Assembly (NCBI RefSeq): GCF_001457475.1
Contig: NZ_LN831029.1
Location: 2,232,001-2,296,000 of the forward strand
DNA from: Achromobacter xylosoxidans
GTDB lineage: Bacteria; Pseudomonadota; Gammaproteobacteria; Burkholderiales; Burkholderiaceae_B
DNA: 64,000 bases
Direction: 5' to 3'
In this document: in pieces, positions 1-8,431 of the stretch
Position numbering within the stretch: the stretch's first letter is position 1
Layout: every line of letters starts with the position of its first letter
Made by a program: the position numbers and the translations under genes
The notes under the pieces: model-generated
The model's input: the letters and a program-made list of their open reading frames with translations, nothing else
Databases searched by the model: none
What the model was told of the DNA's origin: nothing

Positions 1-2140
1 CGTCCTTGTCGGTCACGTCCAGCTTGCCGCCGGTGGTGAGGTTGCCGTCTTCCTGGACGTTGCCTTGGTCATCGCCATCCTTGCTGGGGGTGATGACTGC
101 TGCGTCGTTGGTGCCAGTGATATCGACCGTGATGGTCTTGGTGGCGGTGCCGCCATGGCCGTCGTCGACGGTCACGGTGATGGTGTCGGTGACCTTCTGG
201 CCATCCTTCAGCGCCTGGACCTTGTCGCTGGTGTTGTCCAGCTCGTACTTCCAATTGCCATTGGCATCGACGGTGAACTTGCCGTATTGGCCGTCGCCGT
301 TGTTGCTGACGGTCCAGGTGTGCGTGTCGGAAGTGTCGACGTCGGTGACGTCCAGCTTGCCGGTGGCGCTGGTGGTGCCGTCCTCGGCCACGGCGCCGTC
401 GGTCTTGCCGCTCAGCTTCGGATCATCGTTGGTGCCGTCGATGGTGACGGTGATGGTGCTCTTGGTGCCGTCGGCGGTGGTGACGGTGAAGGTTTCGACC
501 AGCTTTTCGCCCACGGCCAGGGCCTGGACCTTGGGATCGTCGTTGTCGAGTTCGTACTTCCAGTTGCCGTTGGCGTCGATCGAGAACTTGCCGTGATCGC
601 CCTTGGCGTCGGTCTGCGGGTTGAAGGTGGCTTCGCCCGCGTCCTTGTCGGTCACGTCCAGCTTGCCGCCGGTGACGAGGTTGCCGTCTTCCTTGACGTT
701 GCCGGCATCGTCGCCCGGCTTGCTCGGGGTGATGACGGCCGTGTCGTTGGTGCCGGTGATGGTGACGGTGATGGTTTCAGTCGCCTTGCCGCCATGGCCG
801 TCGTCGACAGTCACGGTGATGGTGTCGGTGACCTTCTGGCCATCCTTCAGCGCCTGGACCTTGTCGCTGGTGTTGTCCAGCTCGTACTTCCAGTTGCCAT
901 TGGCATCGACGGTGAACTTGCCGTATTGGCCGTCGCCGTTGTTGCTGACGGTCCAGGTGTGCGTGTCGGAAGTGTCGACGTCGGTGACGTCCAGCTTGCC
1001 GGTGGCGCTGGTGGTGCCGTCCTCGGCCACGGCGCCGTCGGTCTTGCCGCTCAGCGTCGGATCATCGTTGGTGCCGTCGATGGTGACGGTGATGGTGCTC
1101 TTGGTGCCGTCGGCGGTGGTGACGGTGAAGGTTTCGACCAGCTTTTCGCCCACGGCCAGGGCCTGGACCTTGGGATCGTCGTTGTCGAGTTCGTACTTCC
1201 AGTTGCCGTTGGCGTCGATCGAGAACTTGCCGTGATCGCCCTTGGCGTCGGTCTGCGGGTTGAAGGTGGCTTCGCCCGCGTCCTTGTCGGTCACGTCCAG
1301 CTTGCCGCCGGTGACGAGGTTGCCGTCTTCCTTGACGTTGCCGGCATCGTCGCCCGGCTTGCTCGGGGTGATGACGGCCGTGTCGTTGGTGCCGGTGATG
1401 GTGACGGTGATGGTTTCAGTCGCCTTGCCGCCATGGCCGTCGTCGACAGTCACGGTGATGGTGTCGGTGACCTTCTGGCCATCCTTCAGCGCCTGGACCT
1501 TGTCGCTGGTGTTGTCCAGCTCGTACTTCCAATTGCCATTGGCATCGACGGTGAACTTGCCGTATTGGCCGTCGCCGTTGTTGCTGACGGTCCAGGTGTG
1601 CGTGTCGGAAGTGTCGACGTCGGTGACGTCCAGCTTGCCGGTGGCGCTGGTGGTGCCGTCCTCGGCCACGGCGCCGTCGGTCTTGCCGCTCAGCGTCGGA
1701 TCATCGTTGGTGCCGTCGATGGTGACGGTGATGGTGCTCTTGGTGCCATCGGCGGTGGTGACGGTGAAGGTCTCGACCAGCTTCTCGCCCACGGCCAGGG
1801 CCTGGACCTTGGGATCGTTGTTGTCGAGTTCGTACTTCCAGTTGCCGTTGGCGTCGATCGAGAACTTGCCGTGCTCGCCCTTGGCGTCGGTCTGCGGGTT
1901 GAAGGTGGCTTCGCCCGCGTCCTTGTCGGTCACGTCCAGCTTGCCGCCGGTGACGAGGTTGCCGTCTTCCTTGACGTTGCCGGCATCGTCGCCCGGCTTG
2001 CTCGGGGTGATGACGGCCGTGTCGTTGGTGCCGGTGATGGTGACGGTGATGGTTTCAGTCGCCTTGCCGCCATGGCCGTCATCGACGGTCACGGTGATGG
2101 TGTCGGTGACCGTTTCGCCTTCCTTCAGGGCCTGGACCTT
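1..2140 (-). repeat. Tandem 639-bp repeats inside the adhesin gene
   Basis: A 639-bp unit (213 codons, two VCBS domains) recurs in near-identical form. Equivalent points are at 603, 1242 and 1881, and the copy before 603 is cut by the window edge. Copies differ by only a few bases, for example at 418-419 versus 1057-1058. From about 2100 to 2900 the domains are related but diverged. Confidence 0.9.
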
Positions 2141-3841
2141 GTCGCTGCCGTTGTCCAGCGTGTAGGTCCACTTGCCGCTGCCGTCGACCGTGAACGAGCC
2201 GTACTGGCCCTTGCCGCCATCGTTGACGGTCCAGGTGTGGGTGTCGTTGGTATCGACGTCGTGCTGGGTCAACTGGCCGGACACGGTGTCGCTGGTGTCG
2301 TCTTCGCGGATCTCGCCGACCGTGGTGCCGCTGATGGTCGGGGCATCGTTGGTGCCCGTGACCGTGACCGTGATGACCTGGGTGGCCTTGCCGCCGTGGC
2401 CGTCATCGACGGTCACCGTGATGGTATCGGTGACCTTCTGGCCCTCGGCCAGCGCCTGGACCTTGTCGCTGTTGTTGTCCAGCACGTACGTCCACTTGCC
2501 GTTCTGGTCGACGGTCAGGGTGCCGTACTGGCCCTTGCCGCCATCGTTGACGGACCAGGTATGGGTGTCGCTGGTGTCGACGTCCTGCTTGGCCAATTGG
2601 CCCGAGACTTCCTGCGCGCCGTCTTCCTTGACGTCGCCGGCCGCTTCGCCGCTGATGGTCGGGGCGTCGTTGGTGCCATTGATGGTGATGGTGACCGTGC
2701 CGGTGGTGCCGTCGGCGGTGGTGACGGTGAAGGTCTCGGTCAGCTTCTCGCCCACGGCCAGCGCCTGCACGCGCGGGTCGGCCTGGTTCAGGTTGTAGAC
2801 CCAGTTGCCGTTGGCGTCGATGGAGAACGTGCCGTGCACACCCGCGCGGTCGGCCACGGCCACGAAGAACGACTGGCCATCGTCCGCGTCGACGACATTG
2901 AGCTTGCCATTCGCGGTGGAGACTTCGTCTTCCTTGACCGTGCCGGCGTCGTCGCCCGGCTTGGCGGCGGTGATCTGGGCCGGGTCATTGACGCCGACCA
3001 CGGTCACTTCCACGGTGGCGGTGGAGGTCGCGCCGCTGGGGTCGGTGACCACGTAGGAAATCGTGGTGGTCGTGGTCTGGCCCTCCGGCAGATGCTGGAA
3101 GCCGGTGCCCGGCACGAACACGTAGCTGCCGTCCGGCTGCACGATGAAGGTGCCGCCGTTGGAGCCGGTGACAGCGACGCCATTCGGCGTCATGGGCCGG
3201 CCGTTGATCGAGACCAGGCTCAACGGATCGCCGTCGGGATCGCTGTCGTTGATCAGCAGGTTGCCGCGCACGGCGCTCTTTTCATCGGTGCGGGCAACGT
3301 CATTGATGGCCAGGGGCGCGTTGTTGTTGTCGCCCGCGGCGGCGCCATCACCGCCGGCGCCGCTGGAGGCGCGGTCGATCGTGTCGGCGCCACGGCCCGG
3401 ATTGGGGTAGGCCAGGTCCAGCGGGCTGGTGGTTTCCAGGATGCGGGCCAGGCGCACGAAGCTGCCGCCGCCGTCGTCGCCGCTGCCGCCGGTCAGGGTG
3501 GCGGCGGTCGGATCCAGCACGTCGAACGGATCCTGGCCCGCTTGCAAGGCCGCCAGCAGGCGGTCGGAGTCGGTGCCCTTGGGCGCGGCCACGGCCGCTT
3601 CGGTCGGGTCGGCCAGCGGGCCGGCCATGTCCTCGGTGACCGCCACCGCCCGGCCTTCGCCGATCACGATCGGCATGCCATTTTCCACCTGCAGCGCCAC
3701 CGTGGCGCCCGATGCCGTGACGATGTCGCTGCCGGCGGGCACCTTGCTGCCTTGGTGCAGCTCGGTCAGGGAACCGTCGCTATTGCGTATCCACGCGCGA
3801 CCGGTGATTTCGTTGACGACTGCGGGGGAGGAGTTGGCCAT
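1..3841 (-). CDS. Giant LapA/BrtA-like repeat adhesin, N-terminal part (3' end outside window)
   Basis: Surface adhesin expected to be exported by the adjacent type I system and held in the outer membrane by its N-terminus. The start at 3841 gives MANSSPAVVNEITGRAWIRN. Residues 1 to about 125 resemble a LapA-type retention module and end with D110-P-T-A-A-T115. That resembles the di-alanine motif cut by LapG-family periplasmic proteases. A Gly/Asp-rich linker follows, then one cadherin-like domain (about 170-280). The rest is tandem VCBS/Ig-like domains of about 100 residues with DDGHGGKAT and TGTND motifs, typical of Ca-binding RTX adhesins. The C-terminal RTX and secretion signal must lie beyond base 1. 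The Shine-Dalgarno is weak (GGAAC). The family assignment is firm. Cleavage by LapG is inferred, as no lapD or lapG is present here. Confidence 0.88.
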   Translation of the reverse strand, partial: MANSSPAVVNEITGRAWIRNSDGSLTELHQGSKVPAGSDIVTASGATVALQVENGMPIVIGEGRAVAVTEDMAGPLADPTEAAVAAPKGTDSDRLLAALQAGQDPFDVLDPTAATLTGGSGDDGGGSFVRLARILETTSPLDLAYPNPGRGADTIDRASSGAGGDGAAAGDNNNAPLAINDVARTDEKSAVRGNLLINDSDPDGDPLSLVSINGRPMTPNGVAVTGSNGGTFIVQPDGSYVFVPGTGFQHLPEGQTTTTTISYVVTDPSGATSTATVEVTVVGVNDPAQITAAKPGDDAGTVKEDEVSTANGKLNVVDADDGQSFFVAVADRAGVHGTFSIDANGNWVYNLNQADPRVQALAVGEKLTETFTVTTADGTTGTVTITINGTNDAPTISGEAAGDVKEDGAQEVSGQLAKQDVDTSDTHTWSVNDGGKGQYGTLTVDQNGKWTYVLDNNSDKVQALAEGQKVTDTITVTVDDGHGGKATQVITVTVTGTNDAPTISGTTVGEIREDDTSDTVSGQLTQHDVDTNDTHTWTVNDGGKGQYGSFTVDGSGKWTYTLDNGSDKVQALKEGETVTDTITVTVDDGHGGKATETITVTITGTNDTAVITPSKPGDDAGNVKEDGNLVTGGKLDVTDKDAGEATFNPQTDAKGEHGKFSIDANGNWKYELDNNDPKVQALAVGEKLVETFTVTTADGTKSTITVTIDGTNDDPTLSGKTDGAVAEDGTTSATGKLDVTDVDTSDTHTWTVSNNGDGQYGKFTVDANGNWKYELDNTSDKVQALKDGQKVTDTITVTVDDGHGGKATETITVTITGTNDTAVITPSKPGDDAGNVKEDGNLVTGGKLDVTDKDAGEATFNPQTDAKGDHGKFSIDANGNWKYELDNDDPKVQALAVGEKLVETFTVTTADGTKSTITVTIDGTNDDPTLSGKTDGAVAEDGTTSATGKLDVTDVDTSDTHTWTVSNNGDGQYGKFTVDANGNWKYELDNTSDKVQALKDGQKVTDTITVTVDDGHGGKATETITVTITGTNDTAVITPSKPGDDAGNVKEDGNLVTGGKLDVTDKDAGEATFNPQTDAKGDHGKFSIDANGNWKYELDNDDPKVQALAVGEKLVETFTVTTADGTKSTITVTIDGTNDDPKLSGKTDGAVAEDGTTSATGKLDVTDVDTSDTHTWTVSNNGDGQYGKFTVDANGNWKYELDNTSDKVQALKDGQKVTDTITVTVDDGHGGTATKTITVDITGTNDAAVITPSKDGDDQGNVQEDGNLTTGGKLDVTDKD

Positions 3842-3892
3842 GTTGGTTCCGTTTCAGGGAGTTATCCAAGATGGCCTAGATACTAGAGGGGG

Positions 3893-3922
3893 CCGCCGCG
3901 CGGCGGTATTGTCCTCGAGGAC
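3893..3922. promoter_or_regulatory. Two perfect palindromes between regulator and adhesin genes
   Basis: The 85-bp gap between the LuxR-type gene and the adhesin start contains CCGCCGCGCGGCGG (3893-3906) and GTCCTCGAGGAC (3911-3922). They could be an operator or mRNA hairpins upstream of the adhesin. No intrinsic-terminator T-run follows on either strand. Confidence 0.4.
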
Positions 3923-3926
3923 AGGT

Positions 3927-4583
3927 TCACGAGGGGATTTTGCTGCGCGTATCGGCCGGCGCCGAGATGCCGTGCACCCGCAGCGCCAGTTGCAGGCGGT
4001 CGGTCACCTCGAGTTTTTCGAAGACCGCCGACAGGTGGGCCTTGACGGTGCGCTCGGTGATGCCGAGCGCGTCGGCGATCTGGGCGTTGGACTGGCCGCT
4101 GGCGGCGTAGCGCGCCACGGTGGTTTCACGCTCGGTCAGGGTGCCGTTGTCCCAGGACCGGCTGTCCTGCGCGCGCTCCGTGACCAGCCGCAGCAGGCGC
4201 GTCACCAACGAACGACCCATCCAGATGCCGCCGGAGGCGACTACCTCCAGCGCCTGCGCCAGGGCCGGCGCCGGGGCGTAGCTGTGGCAATACCCCAAAG
4301 CGCCGGCGCCCAGCGCCTGGGCGCCCTGTTCGTCGTTGGGGCTGGCGCTGGCCACCACCACCTGCAGCCCGGCGAGCTGGGCATTCCAGGCGGGGTCCTG
4401 CCAGGACGGCAGTCGCGGCAGGTCGGTGTCCACCACCGCCAGGGCGCGGCCCTGCTCGCGCCAGCGCTGCAGGTCCGCCAGGCCGCGCCCGCGGGCCGCC
4501 AGCCAGCGCGCCGGATCCAGGGCGCGCCAGTGCTGCCACAACAGGTCGTCGTGCGTAATCAACAAGACGGGAACGGATTTCAT
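3927..4583 (-). CDS. LuxR-family response regulator with degenerate receiver
   Basis: This is a 218-residue putative DNA-binding regulator. The N-terminal about 125 residues have receiver-like character: acidic pair D12-D13, D52/D54 at the phospho-acceptor strand, and VVVASAS. The conserved receiver lysine is absent, with S101 in GYCHS. Residues about 147-205 form a NarL/LuxR-type helix-turn-helix (LTERETTVARYAASGQSN, then ITERTVKAHLSAVFEKL). It sits between the fusion-protein gene and the adhesin on the same strand, so it probably regulates the adhesin or belongs to its operon. No sensor kinase is nearby. Phosphorylation-independent action is an inference from the missing lysine. Confidence 0.85.
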   Translation of the reverse strand: MKSVPVLLITHDDLLWQHWRALDPARWLAARGRGLADLQRWREQGRALAVVDTDLPRLPSWQDPAWNAQLAGLQVVVASASPNDEQGAQALGAGALGYCHSYAPAPALAQALEVVASGGIWMGRSLVTRLLRLVTERAQDSRSWDNGTLTERETTVARYAASGQSNAQIADALGITERTVKAHLSAVFEKLEVTDRLQLALRVHGISAPADTRSKIPS

Positions 4584-4602
4584 AAAGCCTTCTCGCTCTC
4601 CT

Positions 4603-6039
4603 CTAACGCTCGGTAAAGGCGTTGGCCTTCGCGCGCAGCACCGGCTTGAGCAGGTACTGCAACACGGTGCGCTTGCCGGTCAGGACGTGGACCTCGGCCA
4701 CCATCCCGGGGATGATGGGCAGGTTCTTGTCGCCCACCGTGCTGCGGTCCGTGCGGACCCGCACCACGTAATAGGAATTGCCTTTCTCGTCGGTCACGGT
4801 GTCGGCGCCGATCTGCTCGACCTTGCCTTCCAGCCCGCCATAGATGGCGAAGTCGTAGGCGGTGAACTTGACCTCCGCCTTCTGGTCGGGGTGCAGGAAG
4901 CCGATGTCGCGCGGCAGGATGCGCACCTCCAGCAGCAGGGTGTCGTCCTTGGGCACGATCTCGATGATGTCCTTGCCCGGCTGGACCACGCCGCCCACGG
5001 TGTTGTTGAACAGCGTCTTGACCGTGCCGCGCACCGGGGCGCGCACTTCGGCCAGCTTGACGCGGTCGGCCAGGGCCAGCTTGCCCTCGCGCAGGGTCGA
5101 CAGCTTGGTGTTGGTCTCGGACAACTCGTTGCGGGCCTGGTTGCGGATGTTCAGCTCGGATTCCTCGAGCTTGCTCTGGGCTTCCTTGATGGAGGCCTGG
5201 ATGCGGTCGATCTGGGCCTCGGCGCCTTTCTGTTCGCCGCAGTAGCGGGCCACGTCGCGTTGCAGGCGCAGCAGGTCGACCTCGGACACCGCGCCGCTCT
5301 TGAGCAGCGGCCGGGTCACCTGCAATTCGCGCGAGGTCAGGCCGCAGCTGGCCGACGCCTGGTCGCGCTTGGCGATGGTCTCGCGCAGTTCTTCCTGGCG
5401 CTGCTTGAGCTGTTCGCGGGCGACGTTGACGGTGGCGTTCAGTTCGGTGGTGCGGGCCTGCCAGGCGTTGCGCTCCATTTCGGCCAGGCCGGGCGCCTGC
5501 TTCAGCACTTCTTCGGGCGCGACGAAGGGTTCGCCCGTGGCCAGCGCCTTCAGGCGCGCCGACTTGGCCAGCAGCGACAGGTATTCGGCATTGTTTTCGC
5601 CCAGCGACGAGGCGAAGCGGGTGGAATCGATCTTCAGCAGGATCTGGCCAGCCTCGACCTCCTGGCCGGGCTTGACCAGGATTTCCTCGACGATGCCGCC
5701 GTCCAGGCTCTGGATGATCTGTACCTGGCGCGAGGGCACGACCTTGCCTTCGCCGCGCACGACTTCGTCGATATAGCCGAAGGCCGCCCACAGCAGCAGC
5801 AGGAAGACGGCCAGCAGGCTGGTCCACAGCAGCACGCGGGCGCCGCGCGCCTGCGATTCGTGGATGACCCATTCGGCGTTGCCGACGTAGTCGGTGCGCG
5901 CCTTGGGTTTGCCTTTCTCGGCGCCGTCGAGCAGGCGGTCGAAGAAGTAAATGAAGACGCCGCGTATGCGCAGCCACAGCCGCTTGAGCAGGCCGGGCCG
6001 GGCAAGGGCGGGTTTCGGGATGGCGGTGGTGTTGTCCAT
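4603..6039 (-). CDS. Type I secretion membrane fusion protein (HlyD/LapC family)
   Basis: Periplasmic adaptor that would link the inner-membrane ABC exporter to the TolC-like channel. The chosen start at 6039 (MDNTTAIPKP) gives 478 residues. It has a Shine-Dalgarno-like GAGAG and lies 7 bp after the exporter stop. A longer start at 6108 would overlap that gene. It has a cytoplasmic N-terminus, one membrane segment at about residues 69-90, a lipoyl-like half (SLDGGIVEEILVKPGQEV), a long coiled-coil hairpin and a C-terminal beta-barrel region with TAYDFAIYGGLEGKVE, typical of HlyD. It is third in the same-strand set channel, small protein, exporter, adaptor. Confidence 0.93.
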   Translation of the reverse strand: MDNTTAIPKPALARPGLLKRLWLRIRGVFIYFFDRLLDGAEKGKPKARTDYVGNAEWVIHESQARGARVLLWTSLLAVFLLLLWAAFGYIDEVVRGEGKVVPSRQVQIIQSLDGGIVEEILVKPGQEVEAGQILLKIDSTRFASSLGENNAEYLSLLAKSARLKALATGEPFVAPEEVLKQAPGLAEMERNAWQARTTELNATVNVAREQLKQRQEELRETIAKRDQASASCGLTSRELQVTRPLLKSGAVSEVDLLRLQRDVARYCGEQKGAEAQIDRIQASIKEAQSKLEESELNIRNQARNELSETNTKLSTLREGKLALADRVKLAEVRAPVRGTVKTLFNNTVGGVVQPGKDIIEIVPKDDTLLLEVRILPRDIGFLHPDQKAEVKFTAYDFAIYGGLEGKVEQIGADTVTDEKGNSYYVVRVRTDRSTVGDKNLPIIPGMVAEVHVLTGKRTVLQYLLKPVLRAKANAFTER

Positions 6040-6046
6040 GCGGCTC

Positions 6047-8221
6047 TCAGCTTCCGCGTCCGACGCGCCCCTGGCGCAGGGCTTCGACGACCTGTTCCTT
6101 GGGGCCATCGGCCACGATGTGGCCGTTATCGATGACGATCAGGCGATCGACCAGTTCCAGCAGGGCGGTGCGGTGCGTCACCAGCAGGATGGTCTTGTTG
6201 GCGCTGGCTTCGCCCAGGCGGCGGCGCAGCTGGGCCTCGCTCTGGTGATCCATGTTGCTGCTGGGTTCGTCCAGCAGCAGGATGGGCGGATCGTTGATCA
6301 GCGCTCGCGCCACCGCCACCGACTGGCGCTGGCCGCCCGACAGCGACTCGCCGCGCTCGCCGATGAGCATGTCGAAGCCGTTCGGGTGCAGGTTGGCGAA
6401 CTCGGTCACGCCGGCCATGTTGGCCGCCACCAGGATGCTGGCGTCGTCGGCGTAGGGCGCGCCCATCGCCAGGTTGTGCTTGAGGCTGCCGTAGAACAGC
6501 AGCGGGTCCTGCGGCACGTGGCCGATGGCGCGGCGCACGTCGGCCGGGTCGATCTGGCGCACGTCCACGCCGTCCAGCAGGACCGCGCCCTCGGTCGGCT
6601 GGAACAGCGCCAAGGCCAGCTTTTCCAGCGTGGTCTTGCCTGAGCCGATGCGGCCGATGATGCCGACCTTTTCGCCCGGCTTGAGCTTGAAGGACACCTT
6701 CTTGAGCACCGGCTGGGTGCTGCCCGGGTAGGTGAAGCTGACGTCGCGGAATTCCAGGCCGCCATGGAACACCGGGCGGTGCAGGAACTCGGCCTCGGCC
6801 GGGCGTTCGATCGGCAGCTTCATGTAGTTGTCGATCGAACCCAGCGAGGTGCGGGCATTCTGGTATTGCATCAGCAGGCCGGCCACCTGGCCCAGCGGGG
6901 CCAGGCAGCGGCCGGCGATCATCGAGGCGGCGATGATGCCGCCCATCGATAGGGCCGAATCCTGCGCCAGGTACACGCCGATGATCACGACCGCGATCGA
7001 CACCAGCTGCTGCACCGCCTGCACGAAGCCCACGGTGGACGACGAGATCAGCTTGAGCTTGCCGCCCGTCTGCGCGATGAACTCGGTGGAACGCTCCCAG
7101 TTGCGCTGGATTGCGCCCTGGGCGTTGAGGGTCTTGACCGCTTCCAGCCCCGTCAGGGCCTCGACCAGGGTGGCATTGCGCTGCGACGAAGCCTGGAAAG
7201 AAGCCATCGTCAGCGCTTCCATGCGCGCCTGCGCGGCCAGTGACACCACCAGGATCAGCACGATCGCCACCACCGGCGGCAGCACCATCCATGGCGAGAT
7301 CCAGGCCAGCGCGGCCAGGAACAGCAGGATGAAGGGCAGGTCCACCAGCGTGGTGATGGTGGCCGAGGCGATGAAGTCGCGGATCGATTCGAACGAGCGC
7401 AGGTTGGCGGCGAACGAGCCGACCGACACCGGGCGGCCTTCCATGCGCAGGTCCAGCACCCGTTCCATGATCTGCGCCGACAGGCGCACGTCGACGCGCT
7501 TGCTGGCGCTGTCGACCACGTGCGAGCGCGCCGTGCTCAGGATCATGTTGAAGATCACCACCAGGGTGATGCCCAGCGCCAGCACCCAGAGCGTCTCGAC
7601 GGCGTTGTTGGGCACCACGCGGTCATACACGTTCATGGTGAACAGCGGCATCGCCATCGCGAAGATGTTGATCAGCAGCGCGGCGATGAGCGCGTCGCGG
7701 TACAGGCGCCGGTTTTCCATGATGGCGGCCCAGAACCAGTGGCGTTCGCGCACCTTGGCCACTTCCGGCGCGCGCGCGTCGAAGCGGAACTGCGGCCGCA
7801 CGAAACAGACCAGGCCAGTGTATTGCGCGTCCAGCTCGGCCGCGCTCATCTCGACCGCGCTGCCGCCGAGCTCGGGATGGCTGATCACGCACTTGTCGCC
7901 ATCCCTCTTGAGCAGCAGGCAGGCCCGCTCGCCATTCAGCAGCAGGATGGCCGGCAACAGGTCCGACGGCAGGCCGTCCAGCGGGCGCTTGACCACGCGC
8001 GCCGACAACTGCGCGCGCGCCGCCGCTCGCGGCAGCAGGGCCGGGGTCAGGCGATGCGATTCCAGCGGCAGGCCGGCGGACAGCGCCTGCGCGGTGGCCG
8101 CCACGCCGTGCAGCCGGGTGATCTCGACCAGGCAGTCCAGCAGCGGGTCGTCATGCGCGGCGCGCGCGTCGGCGCGCCATTCCCGGGCGGCGGCGTCAGA
8201 TAACTTGTCCATCATCGTCAT
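6047..8221 (-). CDS. Type I secretion ABC permease/ATPase (LapB/HlyB family)
   Basis: This 724-residue inner-membrane exporter has an N-terminal C39-peptidase-like domain (about 1-150) that apparently lacks the catalytic Cys, as in HlyB-like exporters of RTX substrates. Next comes a six-helix membrane domain (about 165-460). The nucleotide-binding domain has Walker A GRIGSGKTT (G523-T531), signature LSGGQ (627-631) and Walker B ILLLDEP with E652. Its expected substrate is the giant adhesin at the left end of the window. The start overlaps the end of the small upstream gene by 26 bp, which suggests translational coupling. Confidence 0.94.
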   Translation of the reverse strand: MTMMDKLSDAAAREWRADARAAHDDPLLDCLVEITRLHGVAATAQALSAGLPLESHRLTPALLPRAAARAQLSARVVKRPLDGLPSDLLPAILLLNGERACLLLKRDGDKCVISHPELGGSAVEMSAAELDAQYTGLVCFVRPQFRFDARAPEVAKVRERHWFWAAIMENRRLYRDALIAALLINIFAMAMPLFTMNVYDRVVPNNAVETLWVLALGITLVVIFNMILSTARSHVVDSASKRVDVRLSAQIMERVLDLRMEGRPVSVGSFAANLRSFESIRDFIASATITTLVDLPFILLFLAALAWISPWMVLPPVVAIVLILVVSLAAQARMEALTMASFQASSQRNATLVEALTGLEAVKTLNAQGAIQRNWERSTEFIAQTGGKLKLISSSTVGFVQAVQQLVSIAVVIIGVYLAQDSALSMGGIIAASMIAGRCLAPLGQVAGLLMQYQNARTSLGSIDNYMKLPIERPAEAEFLHRPVFHGGLEFRDVSFTYPGSTQPVLKKVSFKLKPGEKVGIIGRIGSGKTTLEKLALALFQPTEGAVLLDGVDVRQIDPADVRRAIGHVPQDPLLFYGSLKHNLAMGAPYADDASILVAANMAGVTEFANLHPNGFDMLIGERGESLSGGQRQSVAVARALINDPPILLLDEPSSNMDHQSEAQLRRRLGEASANKTILLVTHRTALLELVDRLIVIDNGHIVADGPKEQVVEALRQGRVGRGS

Positions 8222-8408
8222 CCAGCAGGTCCAGATGCTCCGAGAGTCGCGCGCGCTGTTGCTTGCGCTGGGTGAGTTTTTGCTGGGCCTGTATCGGCAG
8301 GTCCGTCATGCGCAAGGTGCCATTGGCGATCAAGGCGTCGATCAAGTCTTCCAACACGCGGACGAAGTCCGCATCCAACCGTGAAAAGTCGTTGTCCTCT
8401 GTAGCCAT
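8196..8408 (-). CDS. Small acidic protein within the type I secretion operon
   Basis: A 70-residue protein, MATEDNDFSRLDADFV..., ending in LLDDDDGQVI. I do not recognise the family. It starts at 8408 behind a perfect AGGAGG six bases upstream and overlaps the exporter gene, so it is very likely translated. It has no signal peptide, membrane segment or cysteine. It is predicted to be mostly helical with a basic middle (QQKLTQRKQQRARL) and an acidic tail. Its place between channel and exporter suggests a secretion accessory or chaperone role, but this is only inference. Confidence 0.75.
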   Translation of the reverse strand: MATEDNDFSRLDADFVRVLEDLIDALIANGTLRMTDLPIQAQQKLTQRKQQRARLSEHLDLLDDDDGQVI

Positions 8409-8431
8409 ATGGCCTCCTTGCGCGCGCCTCG

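Noticed and set aside
65..3886. 1273-codon plus-strand open frame rich in VGVDG/GDGDG repeats
   Set aside because: It is antisense to the adhesin repeats. The minus-strand product has clear VCBS domains and a credible start, and the plus frame is a periodic mirror of it.
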